A program made the position numbers and the translations under genes. Source: Cotesia glomerata (taxonomy: Eukaryota > Arthropoda > Insecta > Hymenoptera > Braconidae). Taken from it: a stretch of 64,000 nucleotides of DNA. The notes beneath the pieces were generated by a model that saw nothing but the letters and a program-made list of their open reading frames with translations, made no database searches and had not been told where the DNA came from. Positions 13,801-27,700 of this stretch are shown piece by piece (position 1 is the first letter of the stretch; each line of letters starts with the position of its first letter). Where the stretch lies: assembly GCF_020080835.1 (NCBI RefSeq), contig NC_058158.1:7626001-7690000 (forward strand), read 5' to 3'.

Positions 13801-16800
13801 GATCGCAGCGATGCTGCAGAAGAGAAGAGATCGTCATACTGCGGGAACAAGATAGAAAACGCGGATATACCCACGAGGGCTCGGAATTATAAAGGGGTTG
13901 TTGGTGTGCTTGCGAATGTACAAACTGGGAAAAGAGAGGAGGTAAAACGAGACCCAAGGGGTGATTAGTGGGACAAAAGCTCGAACCGTTACAAGTGGAA
14001 CCAAATTGGTAGAAAATTGATAATCAACCGCCAATATCAACCTCCAAAACCTGGGGAGGTCGGGGAGGCGATGACACCCGACCGTCGCATCGGGAGGGAT
14101 CAAGAGCCAGCGTCCATTTAATAATGATGCGTCTATCACCCTCGCAAATATTATTACTTCCCATTCACCGATCAAAAATTCAACTTTTTTTTCGCTACCC
14201 CACGTCACTTCAAACAGCAATTAATAACTGTTTTTGTCAACATAAACATCTTTTCGGGTTTCGGCTACTAAGTTCTGCCGCGACACCAAACTCAAGGCGC
14301 TTAAATGTTTTTCTTCAGGATTTAGTGGTTTATTTTTCATTTTTTCAAAAACTTTTTATGACGGAACCATAAATTTATGCCGTCGATGCCTCTCCACGCT
14401 TTACTTGGCATCAACGAGGTTCTTCCACCCCCAGATTTATGGACTCATAGATTCTTTCCCACGTTGCTCTCGACTTTTCCAGCACTCGTATATATACTTT
14501 CATCTTTCTCGCGAGTCTCGTCGCTACGAGGCTTCTTCATCGCTGTATATTCACCCTCACAATTCTAACCACCCTTGTGTCCTTTCCTCCTCATTCTCAT
14601 CCTCTTATTCTTTTAGTTTACTGTATAGCACAGTATATATAGTTATTTTTATCTGTTTTTGTTTTGCGATATCCCGCATCACGTTTGTCTTCCCTCACTT
14701 TAAGAATTATCATTATTATAGAACGCAGTGAGGAGACTTGGTGCCCACTGGTCGCTTCGAGTTCCTACAAATATAAGTTATATTCGCGAAAAAGGTCTTC
14801 TGGCCACGATAAATTTATCACAAGTGTCTCTGTCTTGTCCCGCTTCTACAATCCCCAAGTAACACTATTTCACTTGAATTCGTTAGAGCATGTGCATGTA
14901 CGCTGGATAACTCTCAGTGTATAGATGTATGAGTTTAAGTAAAGAAAAAAAAATGATAAGAAAATAAAATGTCGTAATTCTATGTCTAGATGCATCCTTG
15001 TATACCAGAGTAAGCATAAAAATCCTTTTTGATATTGCGACACAGTGTGTACCACCTATATGTAAAAGCTTAACTCAGTATGTACAGTAGTTGAAAATAT
15101 TAAAATTTACGACTTTCATGCACGCCAATTCTTATTTTTTGGAATTTCAAATTTGTCCTCGAATAATCTGACATTGCTAAAGCCCAAAAAAATATCCGAG
15201 GGGTTTTTATTTGAATTTTTATTTGACGTACATGAAAAATTAACGTTTGGTTTGGAAAAGGATTGCGAGTGAATAGAAAGACGTCAAAATCAAGAGTAAA
15301 TTGGTGTAGATATAGCTGTAGCTGGTGAAGAAGAGCAGGCTGGTGATGTCGAGTTTAAAGTAAAAGAGATCTCCCACTCTCAGCAACTCTTTGATCACCC
15401 TCGAGGCAAAGAGAACCTCCTCATCTGGGCAACCCCCTGATGGCGACCACCTCATCCTTTGCCACTTTCATCTTTCTCCCTTTCAGTTACTTACTCACTC
15501 ACTCACTCTTTCGTTCGCCGGTAGAACGATGGGCTTATAAATATTCAATAGTCACGCGGCCAAGATAAACTAATTAAAACTTAGATCTCGGTAGTCACTT
15601 TAGATTTTTACTTACACAAAAAGCATTTCAGGGCAACCGGCGCGCCCGCGGAGACAGTAAAAAAAAATCTACTCACCAGGATGCTGCTGGCTCGGTATCT
15701 GCTACTGGTTCGATGGTATAGATGACGATGTTTCTACATGTACATATATGAAATGAAAATACATACATATATATAACCTGAAGAAGGCGAATACCGCCCG
15801 TTGCGCTTAGCTTGTCTGATACGTCCTTAGCGGCTAGCACAACCACCGCTCGAATCACCCAAAGAAAGCTTTACTCTGTACTCTCATTAAGAGAACCACA
15901 TGCGATTCTTTTTGCCAACTCACCGCACTAGTTGTTTCGCCAACAGGCATCCCGTGTAAATTAAACATCGTACATTATATTCCACCGTATTTTTGCTTCA
16001 CTTTTACATACAATCATCCAGCGAACCTGTAACCAAAAACTAAAAACCCATTTTAATAAATCTTTAATTAGAAGCTAGAAATTTAATTAATTTAATTAAT
16101 AGGTCATCTATTCTATAAAATATTTCACTCAATAATAAAAACAAGTACGAGGCAAACGAAAATATTCATACTTTAAAAACAAACCAACTGTATTGACATC
16201 TTAAAAATTTTAAATTCTTATTCCAATTGGTTGTTTGTGTTGGCTATTTCCCCTCACCTCGAAAGCTCCTCGCAACTTGTGTCTGGGCAGCTAAGAGCTT
16301 ACTTTTTTCTTTATTCCTTCCAGCCAGGTTTACTTAAGATATTAAATCTCCTGGCATTTTCTTACCTACTCCACTACGTTAAAAGCACCCTACACCTACA
16401 GACACAGCTACAGTTACTGGTACTAAAAGTACTCTCTTCTCTTATTCTTTTCTTTGGGCTTTACCAACGCGAACGATGAGCGAGGAACAGAGACAAGGTA
16501 CAGTTATCTTACTCCTTTGGCTGTTTTACCAGAGGCTTTATTTAATTTGTAAGCGGATTTTTGCACTAATCAACGGATTTGCGAGTAGAAAGCGAGGACC
16601 ATCGGACCCGAGTCCGTTAGTCTCCAAAAGGCGGTTGAATCAGTTGTAGAGTGAACCAACGCTAGTGTACTTACTCTTACACTTACACTTATAGACTCTT
16701 TCTCTCGTTGAGATCAGTACTTTGGTGAGTAATAAGAAGGATAAGAAGACTGGGACTAAAAGAATCCAGAAAAGTATAAGGAGGGAGTCAGTTGTAGTTG

Positions 16801-17304
16801 GTAGGGTGTAAGACCAAAGGGAAAACTCAAAGTCATTTGAATTTATTTTAATTATACTAACGAACACCTCGTTGAAACAAGAGTCTAACGAATTATTTGC
16901 TTGAATATGATTTTGTAGACTTTTGTCATTTAATGACAAAGGATTTTGATACATGTTCATTTGTGGGAATAAAAAATAAACAAATATTATTCATTCCATT
17001 TTTCTACACCAAATTTGCTCTACTGATGAAGATGAATAATTCTTTTGATGACAGGTTTTGTTTGGTATTATTTATATTATGTCAAAAAGAAAAAAAAAAC
17101 AAAATGAACATTAATATCCAAAAGATTTAGCGAAGCAGATGAAGCACTCGATGACACTGCGAATGAGTAGCGTATCAAATGAATGCAATTCGCTACGATT
17201 TTAGTTCTCGCCTTGGGCGAGGAACGAGAGCTGATCATATTCCTGATGCGTGTGTGGCTCGGTTGCGAGAGGCCTGTAGGGGTTGTGTTGGTTCCAGTTA
17301 TGCT
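10899..17304. other. Gene desert with GC islands, no supported gene
   Basis: AT-rich DNA is interrupted by moderately GC-rich islands near 11.6-11.8, 12.2-12.5, 13.1-13.3, 13.7-14.9, 15.4-15.95 and 16.2-16.6 kb. A TTATTG microsatellite-like run lies at about 11968-12010. ORFs here overlap on both strands and show no domain. The islands may be regulatory DNA or untranslated RNA, but nothing in the sequence proves it. Confidence 0.5.
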
Positions 17305-17390
17305 TCTCTCTATCTCTCTCTCTCTCGCGCAGTATCAGCATCGGCATCAGCATCAGCATCAGCATCAACATCAGCAGTAGCAGCAGCTCT
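17305..17390. repeat. CT-repeat followed by CAGCAT hexamer repeat
   Basis: A CTCTCT/TCTCTC run (about 17305-17332, GAGA-factor-like on the other strand) is followed by CAGCATCGGCATCAGCATCA and further CATCAG units, then CAGCAG. It makes an Ala-Ser run in one forward frame, but ORFs exist on both strands across it and none resembles a known protein. Confidence 0.6.
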
Positions 17391-17907
17391 TTTCTGGTTT
17401 TGCGATCCGGCGTGTGACTCACCAGCGTGCGATGGCTCTGGCCCAAACACATCCCCTCGGCGTCCAAGGCTGGGCGGGGTACCAATTTGCATTGCAAATG
17501 ATAACATACCGTGTCACACGTACACGGAAGAGTCTACGATGTGTACTCACGAATACAGTTACGAATACGGTTATATTCTGAATGCTAGAAATCAAAATCA
17601 TTCCTATGATTTCTACATAAACGACGACTATGATTCGCAAATGTTGGATTTGGTTAATTTACCCTAATTTCTGTCTCAGCAATTCTATTTATTTTTTTAA
17701 TTTAGCCATTAAATATTATCCAATTTTCCATGTTTAATATTTAATATTTATCTTGATAATTCATTTGATCTTGACTAGAATATTTTAACTTCCAAAAATT
17801 AAAAATTATCAATTTGATGTAAAAATTTGGTTCAAACGAGAAAAGAATATTAACATTGATAAGCATTTTTTTAAATAGAAATTTTGATTTATCAGAGTGA
17901 ACGATAG

Positions 17908-17978
17908 ACTGATAAAAAAAAATTAACTTGATTCTTTGAAAACTTTTTTTTCTTGAACCAAAACAATTTTTTTATCAG
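17908..17978. mobile_element. Decayed CACTGATAAAAAA-type MITE fragment
   Basis: ACTGATAAAAAAAAATTAAC at the left faces an inverted AATTTTTTTATCAG at the right, with TTCTTGAACCA inside. The same words make up the palindromic element at 29116-29298. Short and degenerate. Confidence 0.35.
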
Positions 17979-20900
17979 CGAATTTATTATTTACATGTGT
18001 GGAAAAAGTAACTATACTCCGTAAAGAAATTAAACACTGTATTATTATGAAAAAAAAAAAAAAAAAATATGCATAAATTTTAAAAATGTCACCTCTATAA
18101 AAACTGATAACGAAAAAAATTAAAAAGCCATAAATCAAGTTATTCTATGTTTTCTTTACGCTTCTTCCTATCAGAAACCTTTATCCCTGATGGCAAATGG
18201 TAGTAGTTGGAAGCAAGACGGAATGCCGTAGCCGCGGTACACGGAATATCCGTTTTACCAATGAGCTGTACCCAGTTAAAGTTAGTATTTTAAGAACCCC
18301 TCGGTATCAGCCAGCAAGTATATACCCACACACCGTGGATCCCATTGGTATACAATTCCTTCTCACACTCTCGGCTGTATCACGCAGTGGCGTTTTCATA
18401 CACCACCAACAGTAGCACGCAAATGGATGCTTATGACCCCCTTCGTCAACCACACACCACGTCGTTTGGAATTCCGTGGCGCGATCGAGGCCGGTAATTT
18501 ATCATTTAGGAGTATAACGCGAAAAGGGCTCCTCGATGAGGAGAATTAAAAGGCCAACTGGCAGGACGAGGAAACGCGAAGTGGCCAGTGACGGCTAAGA
18601 TTGGCTTTAAAATGCCGTTCCGGCCTACTCATGAAACACGTAACGCCGTTTTATATATAATATCAGCACCTCAGTACATTAAATATATAATCTAAGACTT
18701 ACTCTCCTCTGTACATTATTTTGTAAGGAGTCTTACTATTTACCTCTGTAATATTAATAACAGCAATAGTATTTATAAATGTAGCAAGTGCGGGGGTGTA
18801 GGGTGCCTTGTTAGTTAGCCATTGTCCCTGTAATATGTGCGACCCTCGACACGAGCAACTAGCCCAACTTTAACTATACTAAGGGTTCTTTCTCCTTGCC
18901 ACGAAGTCACACGTGTTGAGGCTTTTGATAAATGATACACCTATATATATTGAACATAGCTGAGTGTATGTTCCTAGCACACCAGAACCGAGTTACATGT
19001 TACCTACACCGGACCGGGAGTCGGATACGCGGCTTACGTATGTTACTCGACGCTATCGCAATCTCCAACATCGTTCGATGTAATAGTCACCCTGTGACGG
19101 GAATCGTCTAGTGACACGCAAGACCTCAATGACGATGTTCCACTCCCCTGTACTTAAGCCAAGTACCATTATTTAATGGTACCACACATAATGATCTTTA
19201 ATAACTATAACTAGAAAGTAATTGTGCTGCTTGTCTTATTGCTTCGCTTTTTAAAAATTTAATTGCCAGTTATAATTAATAAGGTGATTTACAATTAGAA
19301 CCTTGTTAGAAATTAACTGAACTAAACTACAACTGTACTCAAGTAAAGACTTGGGGTTCTAACATTAGATGCCAGTCAGTGTGGCGAGAAACATAATTAC
19401 ATCGCGATGTACTGAGTTGACGAGAACAGAACAGAGAGATTATATTACATTATATGTATTTGGGATTATAAAATGTAATCAGAGTGTGAAGATGTGTCTC
19501 GCGAGTTCCTGCGGGAAAATTAAAGCGACAGTTGTAGAGTAGACTCGGGACTTGGTGGAGAGGTTGAGAGTTAATGGAAGACAGAAAGCATAAGTGACTC
19601 GATCTGGGAAAGTTAGGAGGTGCTAACGAGTGTTTCGAGGAGTGTCCTTTGCCGTCGGTAGTGTCCTAAAGATAGTAGGAAGTAAAGAGAGAAGAGCTAC
19701 CACCCCAACCACCACTGAGATCGTTTCCACGTAAAGACATTACTGCTGTACTGTCCCTAGGGCAGCCATTACCACTTGCAAGTCCCACCATTATCCGATA
19801 TGCCGGAGAGCTTCTACCCTCGTCGTCAAATCACATCCCCTCTCGTTAACTCTCACGACTATCACTTTCCGTAACAAGTTATACCCTTAGCAATAAAAAA
19901 GAAAATCCGGTTATCGGTAGTGATAAATAATTAGTATTGTGATTAAATATAAATATCACGTTCATCGAAAGATAAAATTAGTTATATAGGCATTAAATCT
20001 AATCGTGTTTTTTTTTTTGGTAAATAAAATTTAATTTTTTTTATTTTATTATATTAGAGAAAGTAATTACTTTAATTATTCTTCAGTCGGGAATAATTTA
20101 TTGTTTTAAATTTTGTGTAAATATATTAAGATTTTTTAATACTCTAATAAACCGAAAAAATTTAAATTTCGGACCATTTAGATAATTCATGACATATCGT
20201 CACGGTAAAACCATTGAAATGACACATAAGTGTGTCTCGTCAAGTCGTTTGTTATTTAGGATGATTGATAGTCCGATATTCACGATGAGGGATGTATTGG
20301 GGTGTTTAGGGCTGCCGTGTTTAGTTGGGAAATCGACGAACCAAAACCAAAAGAAAAAAAAATCTACATCGGAACCCTTACTCACTTAAATGTCAAATGA
20401 TAAAAGACATATTAGCATTCACGGTGTCCACTTGTATTTATTATTTATGAACAGTAACTTGTACTAGCAATCGAGGTGGGTGAAGGTTTTTATGACGCGT
20501 AACGGGTTCTGAAATACTTAGCGATTGTACAATACGCAATAAATACATAAGAGTTTGTTTTTTTACGAGAAGCAAGAAATAAAATGAATCAATTGCATTT
20601 GTGGTAATCGAGTTGGTAATTCGAGGGGAAAAATAGCACAAAACTGTATAGATATGGGTATAGTGATCGAGAATAATTTATTGAGAGGCATTAAATCACG
20701 TAAGATCGAATAACTGTTAGGTTAGACGATAAATCTCAATGTGGAGGAGACTAGATCTACTGAATTAGTAAATTGGCTGCTTAAAAACCGCAGTGATGTT
20801 AATCCAGAGGTACTGGAGCTTCCTGCACGTCTGTTACTATCGCTGATGCTTCTGGGCCAAAAAATAAAACTGAGGCGGAGCACGAGCTGTTGCCGGGGTG

Positions 20901-23900
20901 GAATAAACTCGAATAAAATCAACGTTACTCAATAGACCGCGTCTTCTTACATCGATTTAGCTTTTTCACTTATTGTTTATTTTTTATCCGTCTTGATGGA
21001 TGAAAAAATAATTATAAATAATGCATAAAACAAAAAATAAACTTCAATTCTTTTTAGATCTAAATCTTTCTCTATTAAATGAATATTTTCATCAATTAAA
21101 TCCTCGAAAAAGATATTGGACGATTAAAATACCACGGAGTAATCAGTGACTCGAGTCAAAGTCCCGGCTGGCTCTAACAAAGCCATTGAAAGCCGGACAA
21201 CTCGACTACTGCTATTGCCAGCGCACGACAAATTATGTTAACGCATCCTAATCACCATCCAGTGATCACAATCAATTATCACCACAATACAATAGTATAA
21301 ATAGGAAGGACACGCAGTAGTGTAGCTGCGGCAGTGCCAGCAACAGCGGGAATAATGACACGAGATACCGAACTAGCTTGCGTGATTTGTTTACGTCAAC
21401 AGTGTGTGGCGAATCACGAACAAATTTCCTCACGATTTCCTAGATTTAGTATACTTGCAAGCATATAGATCTACCTGTATATAATTCCTATTATATATCC
21501 AGCGTCTACGGTCTACGCTACAACCAGTAAATACTATACTGATCGGATACGAGTGCGTGGAGAACAAACGTAGTCAGCGAAGCTGAACCAAATGCAAAAT
21601 GATCCATACGTTGATGAGAATCAAACTTGGATCTCCCTATTTCACTCTGCGCCAAATAATCGTTCGTGATGCTGCTCCAATCAGTCATACAAATATATCT
21701 ATAAGCACATACATCTGTACAGAGTGCCTAACGGCGACAATGATGATGATGATAATGATAATCACAACAACATCGGCAGTAATAGTGACAAGAGATGTTG
21801 AGGATGTCCTCGTTAATATATCCCTGATATAAACAATGCAGGACATCGTTTGTCGTCTTTATCGGCGTAACCGCGAGTAAGGATGATACCATGGCGTACG
21901 CGGATCAACAAGCAGACGTTACGCTCGGTTGCATTAATCAACCAATTAATTATGTAATCTCATGTTAATTAACCTTGTAATCCGATGTACAACGCCGTAA
22001 AATATGTGTCCGATTAATGCCCGTGGTTAATGGTCGCAATCTGCGATTCGGTTCAGAAATCACGTCTCATATCTGAACTCGAAAACAGCATCAGTAGCGG
22101 CTGCCGATTTTCCGGTTTATTAATCATCAAGAGAGATAATTGTTCTGTTTATAATCCACCAATCGATTTACATCGCGACTGCAGATTCTGTTTATAATTA
22201 CCGATTACCCACAGGATGTCATTACGTACGTAAATAGTTAGTGTGATGAGTAGAGAACAGTAATATGGTAAAAGATGCTTTATGTGATGATAGTTGATTT
22301 GGAAATAAATAAGCGGATATACTTTACAATGATGATAGATTATGGAATACTACTATCAAAGTAATACTACAGTAGTTATGGTTGCGGGGTTGGTATGTAA
22401 AATCAATAAAGATACATGATTTGATACATGGGTTGAATATGTTATATATTACAAGAAGGCACCTAGGCACCTGCTATGCCGCTAGCGATTTAAAACCTCC
22501 AGGTAGGAGAGAGGAAAACGGTTTATTGTGGTATTCAAGAGTAAGAGGGGTGCGTGCGAGAACAGTGCTACGGTTATTACACGCGTCACGCAGCTCCAAG
22601 GCGGTCACGCACCCAGAGTTTCCTCATCGCGAACCAAGAGACCCTTATCATCGCCCTTTATCTTGTCAACTGCTCCTCTACATTATATTCCACTTGCTGT
22701 TTCATGTGCGCTGTTGTATGCACATTATAACTGAGAAAAACGAATTTCCCGGGTAGAGTACAATGCTAAATAAGAACCCCTTCGTTGCTCTGCCCTACTC
22801 ATCATCATCATCATCATCATCACCGTCATCGTCTTAACCACCTTGTACTCGTCTGTTTCCTGGCTTTCGCTTGCTTTATTCTGTGTACTGAGCAAGTATT
22901 ATATAATTATACAATTATAATTGTCTGCAATTATTCTATTACACCTGCCGTGTAAGCTACGACTTGTAACTCTAATTATTGTGCGCTTTTTTTTCGAATA
23001 AATAAATAAATAAATAATGGAAAAGGTGAATAAGTAATATTGAGGTGTGTTGTCTGGAAAGAAAAAAAACACCTGCTGGAAATAATCGCGCTAGAAAAAT
23101 ATTTACAGTATTTGATTTTTTAGTTGATTGTTGGGTAATTTAATGGAAAGTAATTATAAAGAATGAACAAGTAAATTAACTAGCAAGTGTAAAATATCAT
23201 GTAGGGTATATAAAGAAGCCTTGAATAAATGAATCCCGAAGGATTTAGATTTAAGTCCAGAAGCTTTATCGTCGATATCAGAGACCCGGTGAATCCAGGG
23301 CTTCTAGATACCAAAGAAAAGTACCAGGAAGTTCATGAGCCTGAGGTAGTTGTGACTCGAGTGGGTGGCTGGAAGGAAGGAGAAGACCGAGAAAAGCGTC
23401 TTGAAGAGGCGGAGAAAGCACGGAAGCTCGTGTTATCAGGAAGAACGTCGATTGGACGAGAGCCCAACCAATGGCGTGCTGGTCTCAGGTTTTCTCAATT
23501 TCAGCCCCCACACAAAACTCGCTTGGCGTCGGCGTCCCAGGGGGTGCAGAAACGTTGGCTGGTCCGAGAACACATACATCACTGGCAAACGCGACTGCCC
23601 ACCGAACCAACGACTAGAACTATCGTACCATATTCTCCCAGATCAGCCGCACCCACCCACCGAGTATCCCTAGAGCAAGAGGTCTTTTATTGCCACCCTG
23701 CGACCCCGTGACCCTCGACCCCTTCTCCAACTTCTTTCGATCTTATTCTTCCTATACTTGGGATAGCTGCGCTGGTACTTCTTCTTTCAGCGTCCTCCTG
23801 TCGCCAATAAGGATAATAGAAAATACACAGCCCTGCCGAAAAGAAAAAGAAGATTTTTTTTCCCTTTTTACTCAAGTCCATGGATGATTTAAGGTCTTAC

Positions 23901-24689
23901 AGCTACTGGGTAAAAAGAGCTTTTCCAATAGGATTACCAACTGTTTTTGAATAAAACTTATTTCAGATAGATGTATTCTTTTTTTCTCCCGATACGAAGG
24001 TTACGTATCGCTATTATTATATATAAATATATGTCCAATCTAATATATATTATATATTGTCCCAGTAAATTTATTCTATTAGAAAATATTTTTTTTTCTT
24101 TATATTTATCCTTCAGCAATAAATAAAATAGCAAATAAATATAATATGGTAGTTGAATTTCATTTAGTGTTTTATAATCGAAAAAATATTTTCTTTTTTA
24201 TTGCTTTATATTTTATACTTTGTATTAAATAAATTTAAAACAGACATTTATGTCGTAAAGACTTTAGATTTAGTTTGAAGTTTTAAAAAATTGGTATGAA
24301 AAAAAAAGGTCGACACATATAAATGGAACATTATCGTTCCGGCAAAGAAAGTGTTACACACGACGTCAAAGACTTTATTCTACTATGAGGATACAAGTGA
24401 CCAGTCAAGCGTGTGATGTATACCATCTTATCTAGATCACACCTGATAAAACACAGGAAAGCTCAAGGAAGTTTTTTCTTTTACTGTTTTAGAAATAAAA
24501 TGAGTCCTTGTCATTTTACTCAGTTGCATATAAATGGAAAACAAGTAATATAAATTATAATGTAGATAGTTATAAAATCTATTGATGTTTAGAATGATAA
24601 TATAAATAAAAAAAAAAATATTTTTACTACGTATGATTTTGATTAAAAAATAAAAATTGAAATTGTATTTTTTTAACTGCTTTTTCTGA

Positions 24690-24692
<3 letters not shown>
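17979..24692. other. Gene desert with GC islands, no supported gene
   Basis: Islands of GC-richer sequence occur at about 18.2-19.1, 19.4-19.9, 21.1-22.2, 22.4-22.85 and 23.2-23.85 kb. Around 21.9-22.2 kb there are two TAATCC sites (21978-21983, 22152-22157), further GATTA and many TTAAT words. A CAT repeat lies at 22801-22824. GTACCATT-attt-AATGGTAC is a small palindrome near 19165-19184. The longest ORF (23229-23711, 160 codons) has no recognisable domain and overlaps another-frame ORF. Confidence 0.5.

Positions 24693-24768
<76 letters not shown>
24693..24768. repeat. (TAA)n microsatellite, about 25 units
   Basis: An uninterrupted TAATAA trinucleotide run about 75 bp long. It creates artefactual poly-Ile and poly-Tyr ORFs on the minus strand. 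Confidence 0.95.
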
Positions 24769-24769
<1 letters not shown>

Positions 24770-27700
24770 GATCCAGAATCGGGGACGAAAGAAACGACAA
24801 CGCCGCGTTTCCAAGTGATATCCTCTTAACTTGATCTGCTCGTAACTTTTTTGTCACTTGAGCGAAAAATATGATCCAAGTGTGGAAATGACATTGCAAC
24901 GTCACTATATAAAAGCTATCTCATATAATACAGCTGTCTTCTATCATATACTTTGTTCTCCAGCTCTAGTAGCATTTACGGTAACGACTAAATCACACAC
25001 ATATAGTTTGAACAAACAGGAAAAAAGTAAAATACTTCTGAATGACTATTTTCACAAACAAAAAAAATTTAAAAATCATGAATGAATATTTAATAATAAT
25101 GATCAATTGGAAAAATAAAAAAAGTAGAGACTAATAAAATAAAATGAGGATGAAACAGGGGTTATAAAAAAAGAGATAGAAATGAAAATAGAAAAAGTGA
25201 TGTAAAGTACGGCGAGCTTATTGATAAAATTATCATAAAAGGGGCGTTAAACGAAAAGTTGTTGGTATGCTCACACGGCGGGAGAACCAAGTGGACCGAG
25301 GAGGCAGGAAAACGACTCTATAAATGCGTTTACTTTGAGCCGTAAAAGCCGCGTGCTTCAGTTGGCACCGTTACACTGTGTTGTTTATATATATACTCAT
25401 ATAAAAGCTTCTGCTCTCTGAGTCCCCAAGGCAAAGCACCGCTTTACCGTAAAAGCGCTCTTTGAGGGATCCGTTTATTGGTTGCTAAACATCGATATAT
25501 TGCTTTTTGCAGGAAAGCACTAGAGGACCGAAAAGAGTTTCGCTATACCGCTATTTATATATAGGGCAAACGTTTTCTGCGCTTTTATGAAAAAACTCAA
25601 GTCTCAACTGCCCGTATTCAAGTAATTTAAAATAGAAAAAAACTTTACCCCTACGAGTTTGTTTTTACAAAAAAATACATTTCATCAGACGATAATAAAA
25701 AAATCAAACTTATTTTATTACGCGACAAGCTAATTAATAACTAATTTAATTGTATAAACTTTTACATTAAGAAAGTGTCATACTTAAATGCAATCCAATC
25801 TCATTATACGTAACTATTGTATATATTGAAGCAATAAGTGCAACCAAGATCTAGAAAGTCATAAATCTCAAGATTCCACCCCTTAGAAGGTGGCAAAGTA
25901 CCTGCGGCTGTCTCTGAGAGGTTTAGGACCTTGGAGATGTTTCCTGAGTACTTGCACGAGGGTTCCAAGTAGTTTCATTTAATGGACTCGACGTATATAT
26001 ATGTACAAACGTTTATATATCTTACGACCTAGAGAACGGCAAGTAAAGTCAGATCCATTGTGATAATGAAGTAGCACTCGGACAAAATTCAAGAAACGAG
26101 AGAGAATGTTTAAGTATCCGACCTCAGCTAAAAGTATGAGGTTTTATGACACCTTGACAGGTGATATATACTTCTCGTAATTAATTTTAGAACCTCGGTT
26201 TTATCGTTAAGAATTAATTTCAGTGTGGTGTATTAAAAAGGCAAGTGAAAAATAAAAAGTATCTAGCTCTAAGTAAAAGCAATCTTTCAAGGCAATGATG
26301 AAGAGTATTTTAGTATGCTGTCGACGTAACGATGCTTGTCATCCTTCGATGATGTAGACTCTTCGCTCAAAAAGCTTCTATAGATATTATACATGTGTGT
26401 ATATGTGCTTGTAATATTCTGCCATATGAACGGGCTTATGTGATATAATACACGCTTACAGATACTTTATACAACACACATTTTGGTAAGATTTATATAC
26501 ATTAAAGAGGTTACAGCGTCTTCCTCATTTTCCTCGATTTTAGCTATACACAGACACGTCTCTCGTGAGTCATGATGAATCGATTGTCGATCCCGAGGGA
26601 TAACGCGTCGCATCACCGAGGATCAACAACAGACACCTCGACTCACAAACAACCCCGTGAGTAACTCATACCTCGGTTCTGCTTCTCAGATCTCGCTTGC
26701 TGTTTTCAACACTCTTCAGCATTTGGCACTTACTCATACATCATACACTCTTAGTTACCTAAAGAGCCATCTTTTTTCTGATACACATTCCGTCACTTAA
26801 ATATTATACATTATATCGCGGCACAAGCTCTCGTACTCGCTTCATCGGGGCACAATTTTCCATTATAATATACGTTACATTATACCTGTCATTTCATTGA
26901 ATTCACGTCACGGATAAATTTTTTGGACTATTTTTTATTTATCTACTTTTTAAAACAAGAAACTCAAGAGTAAGATATGAAAATTTAATGCCCAGAAAGA
27001 TACAACTAATTCAGAAAAGTTTGTTTTTTTATTTCTGCAGAAAGATCATAAGATAAAATTCTGGTCGGCTTTCTTGTTATCAAGTCAATCTCTTTTACTT
27101 TAGTTACTCTCTGTGATATCTAATATAACACGTGAGCAATATCGTGATGGGTTCTGTGTAACGCTAAGACGGATATATTGGACGATTGGCAATCGTATGA
27201 TCACGTCTCTCATTCGAACGATATGGTTCACGGTACACACATCATAAGGACGCGAGAAGATGACTGATGTGTATATCGTTATTTTTTTAACTTGAGTAGA
27301 GATTCCCAGCGAGTGAAATGCACGTTGTCGCAAGATTTCCCCCATCGATCTAGAAACCCTCGGCATAAAAAAGTAATTCTGTCCATACATACGAATTTAG
27401 TGTGGGAGCTGCGTAATATGTGGATTAGGGCACCGAACTCAAATCTCTCTTGTCACTTGGCTTTTTTTTATTTTCTGTTGGTTTAGTTTATGGGCGGAAA
27501 AATGAAAATAAAAATGATTTGAAGGCGAATCACAGGCACGGCTCACACTATGAGGATGTATCAAGTATGACTGGCCATTTGGAGATATTTATGAGGCACA
27601 GTTGACGTGTGCCGATCGCCAAAATCTTCGCGGGGCTTCTAAATCCCGGATATACTTTTTGTTTGGAGAAATAATAAAAAAAGAAACGGAAAATTATCTT

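Noticed and set aside
17179..17667. 162-codon forward ORF with an Ala-Ser run
   Set aside because: The run comes from the CAGCAT microsatellite; four ORFs on both strands share the segment, and the rest resembles no protein.
22382..22756. 124-codon forward ORF
   Set aside because: No domain, overlaps a second frame, GC-rich island; treated as chance.
23229..23711. 160-codon forward ORF, charged, the longest in the gene desert
   Set aside because: No domain or family recognised, another-frame ORF of 102 codons overlaps it, and the island is GC-rich, where chance ORFs are long. Without conservation or transcript data I do not call a gene.
24437..24905. Minus-strand ORFs with poly-Ile and poly-Tyr
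   Set aside because: Produced by reading the (TAA)n microsatellite; not protein-like otherwise.
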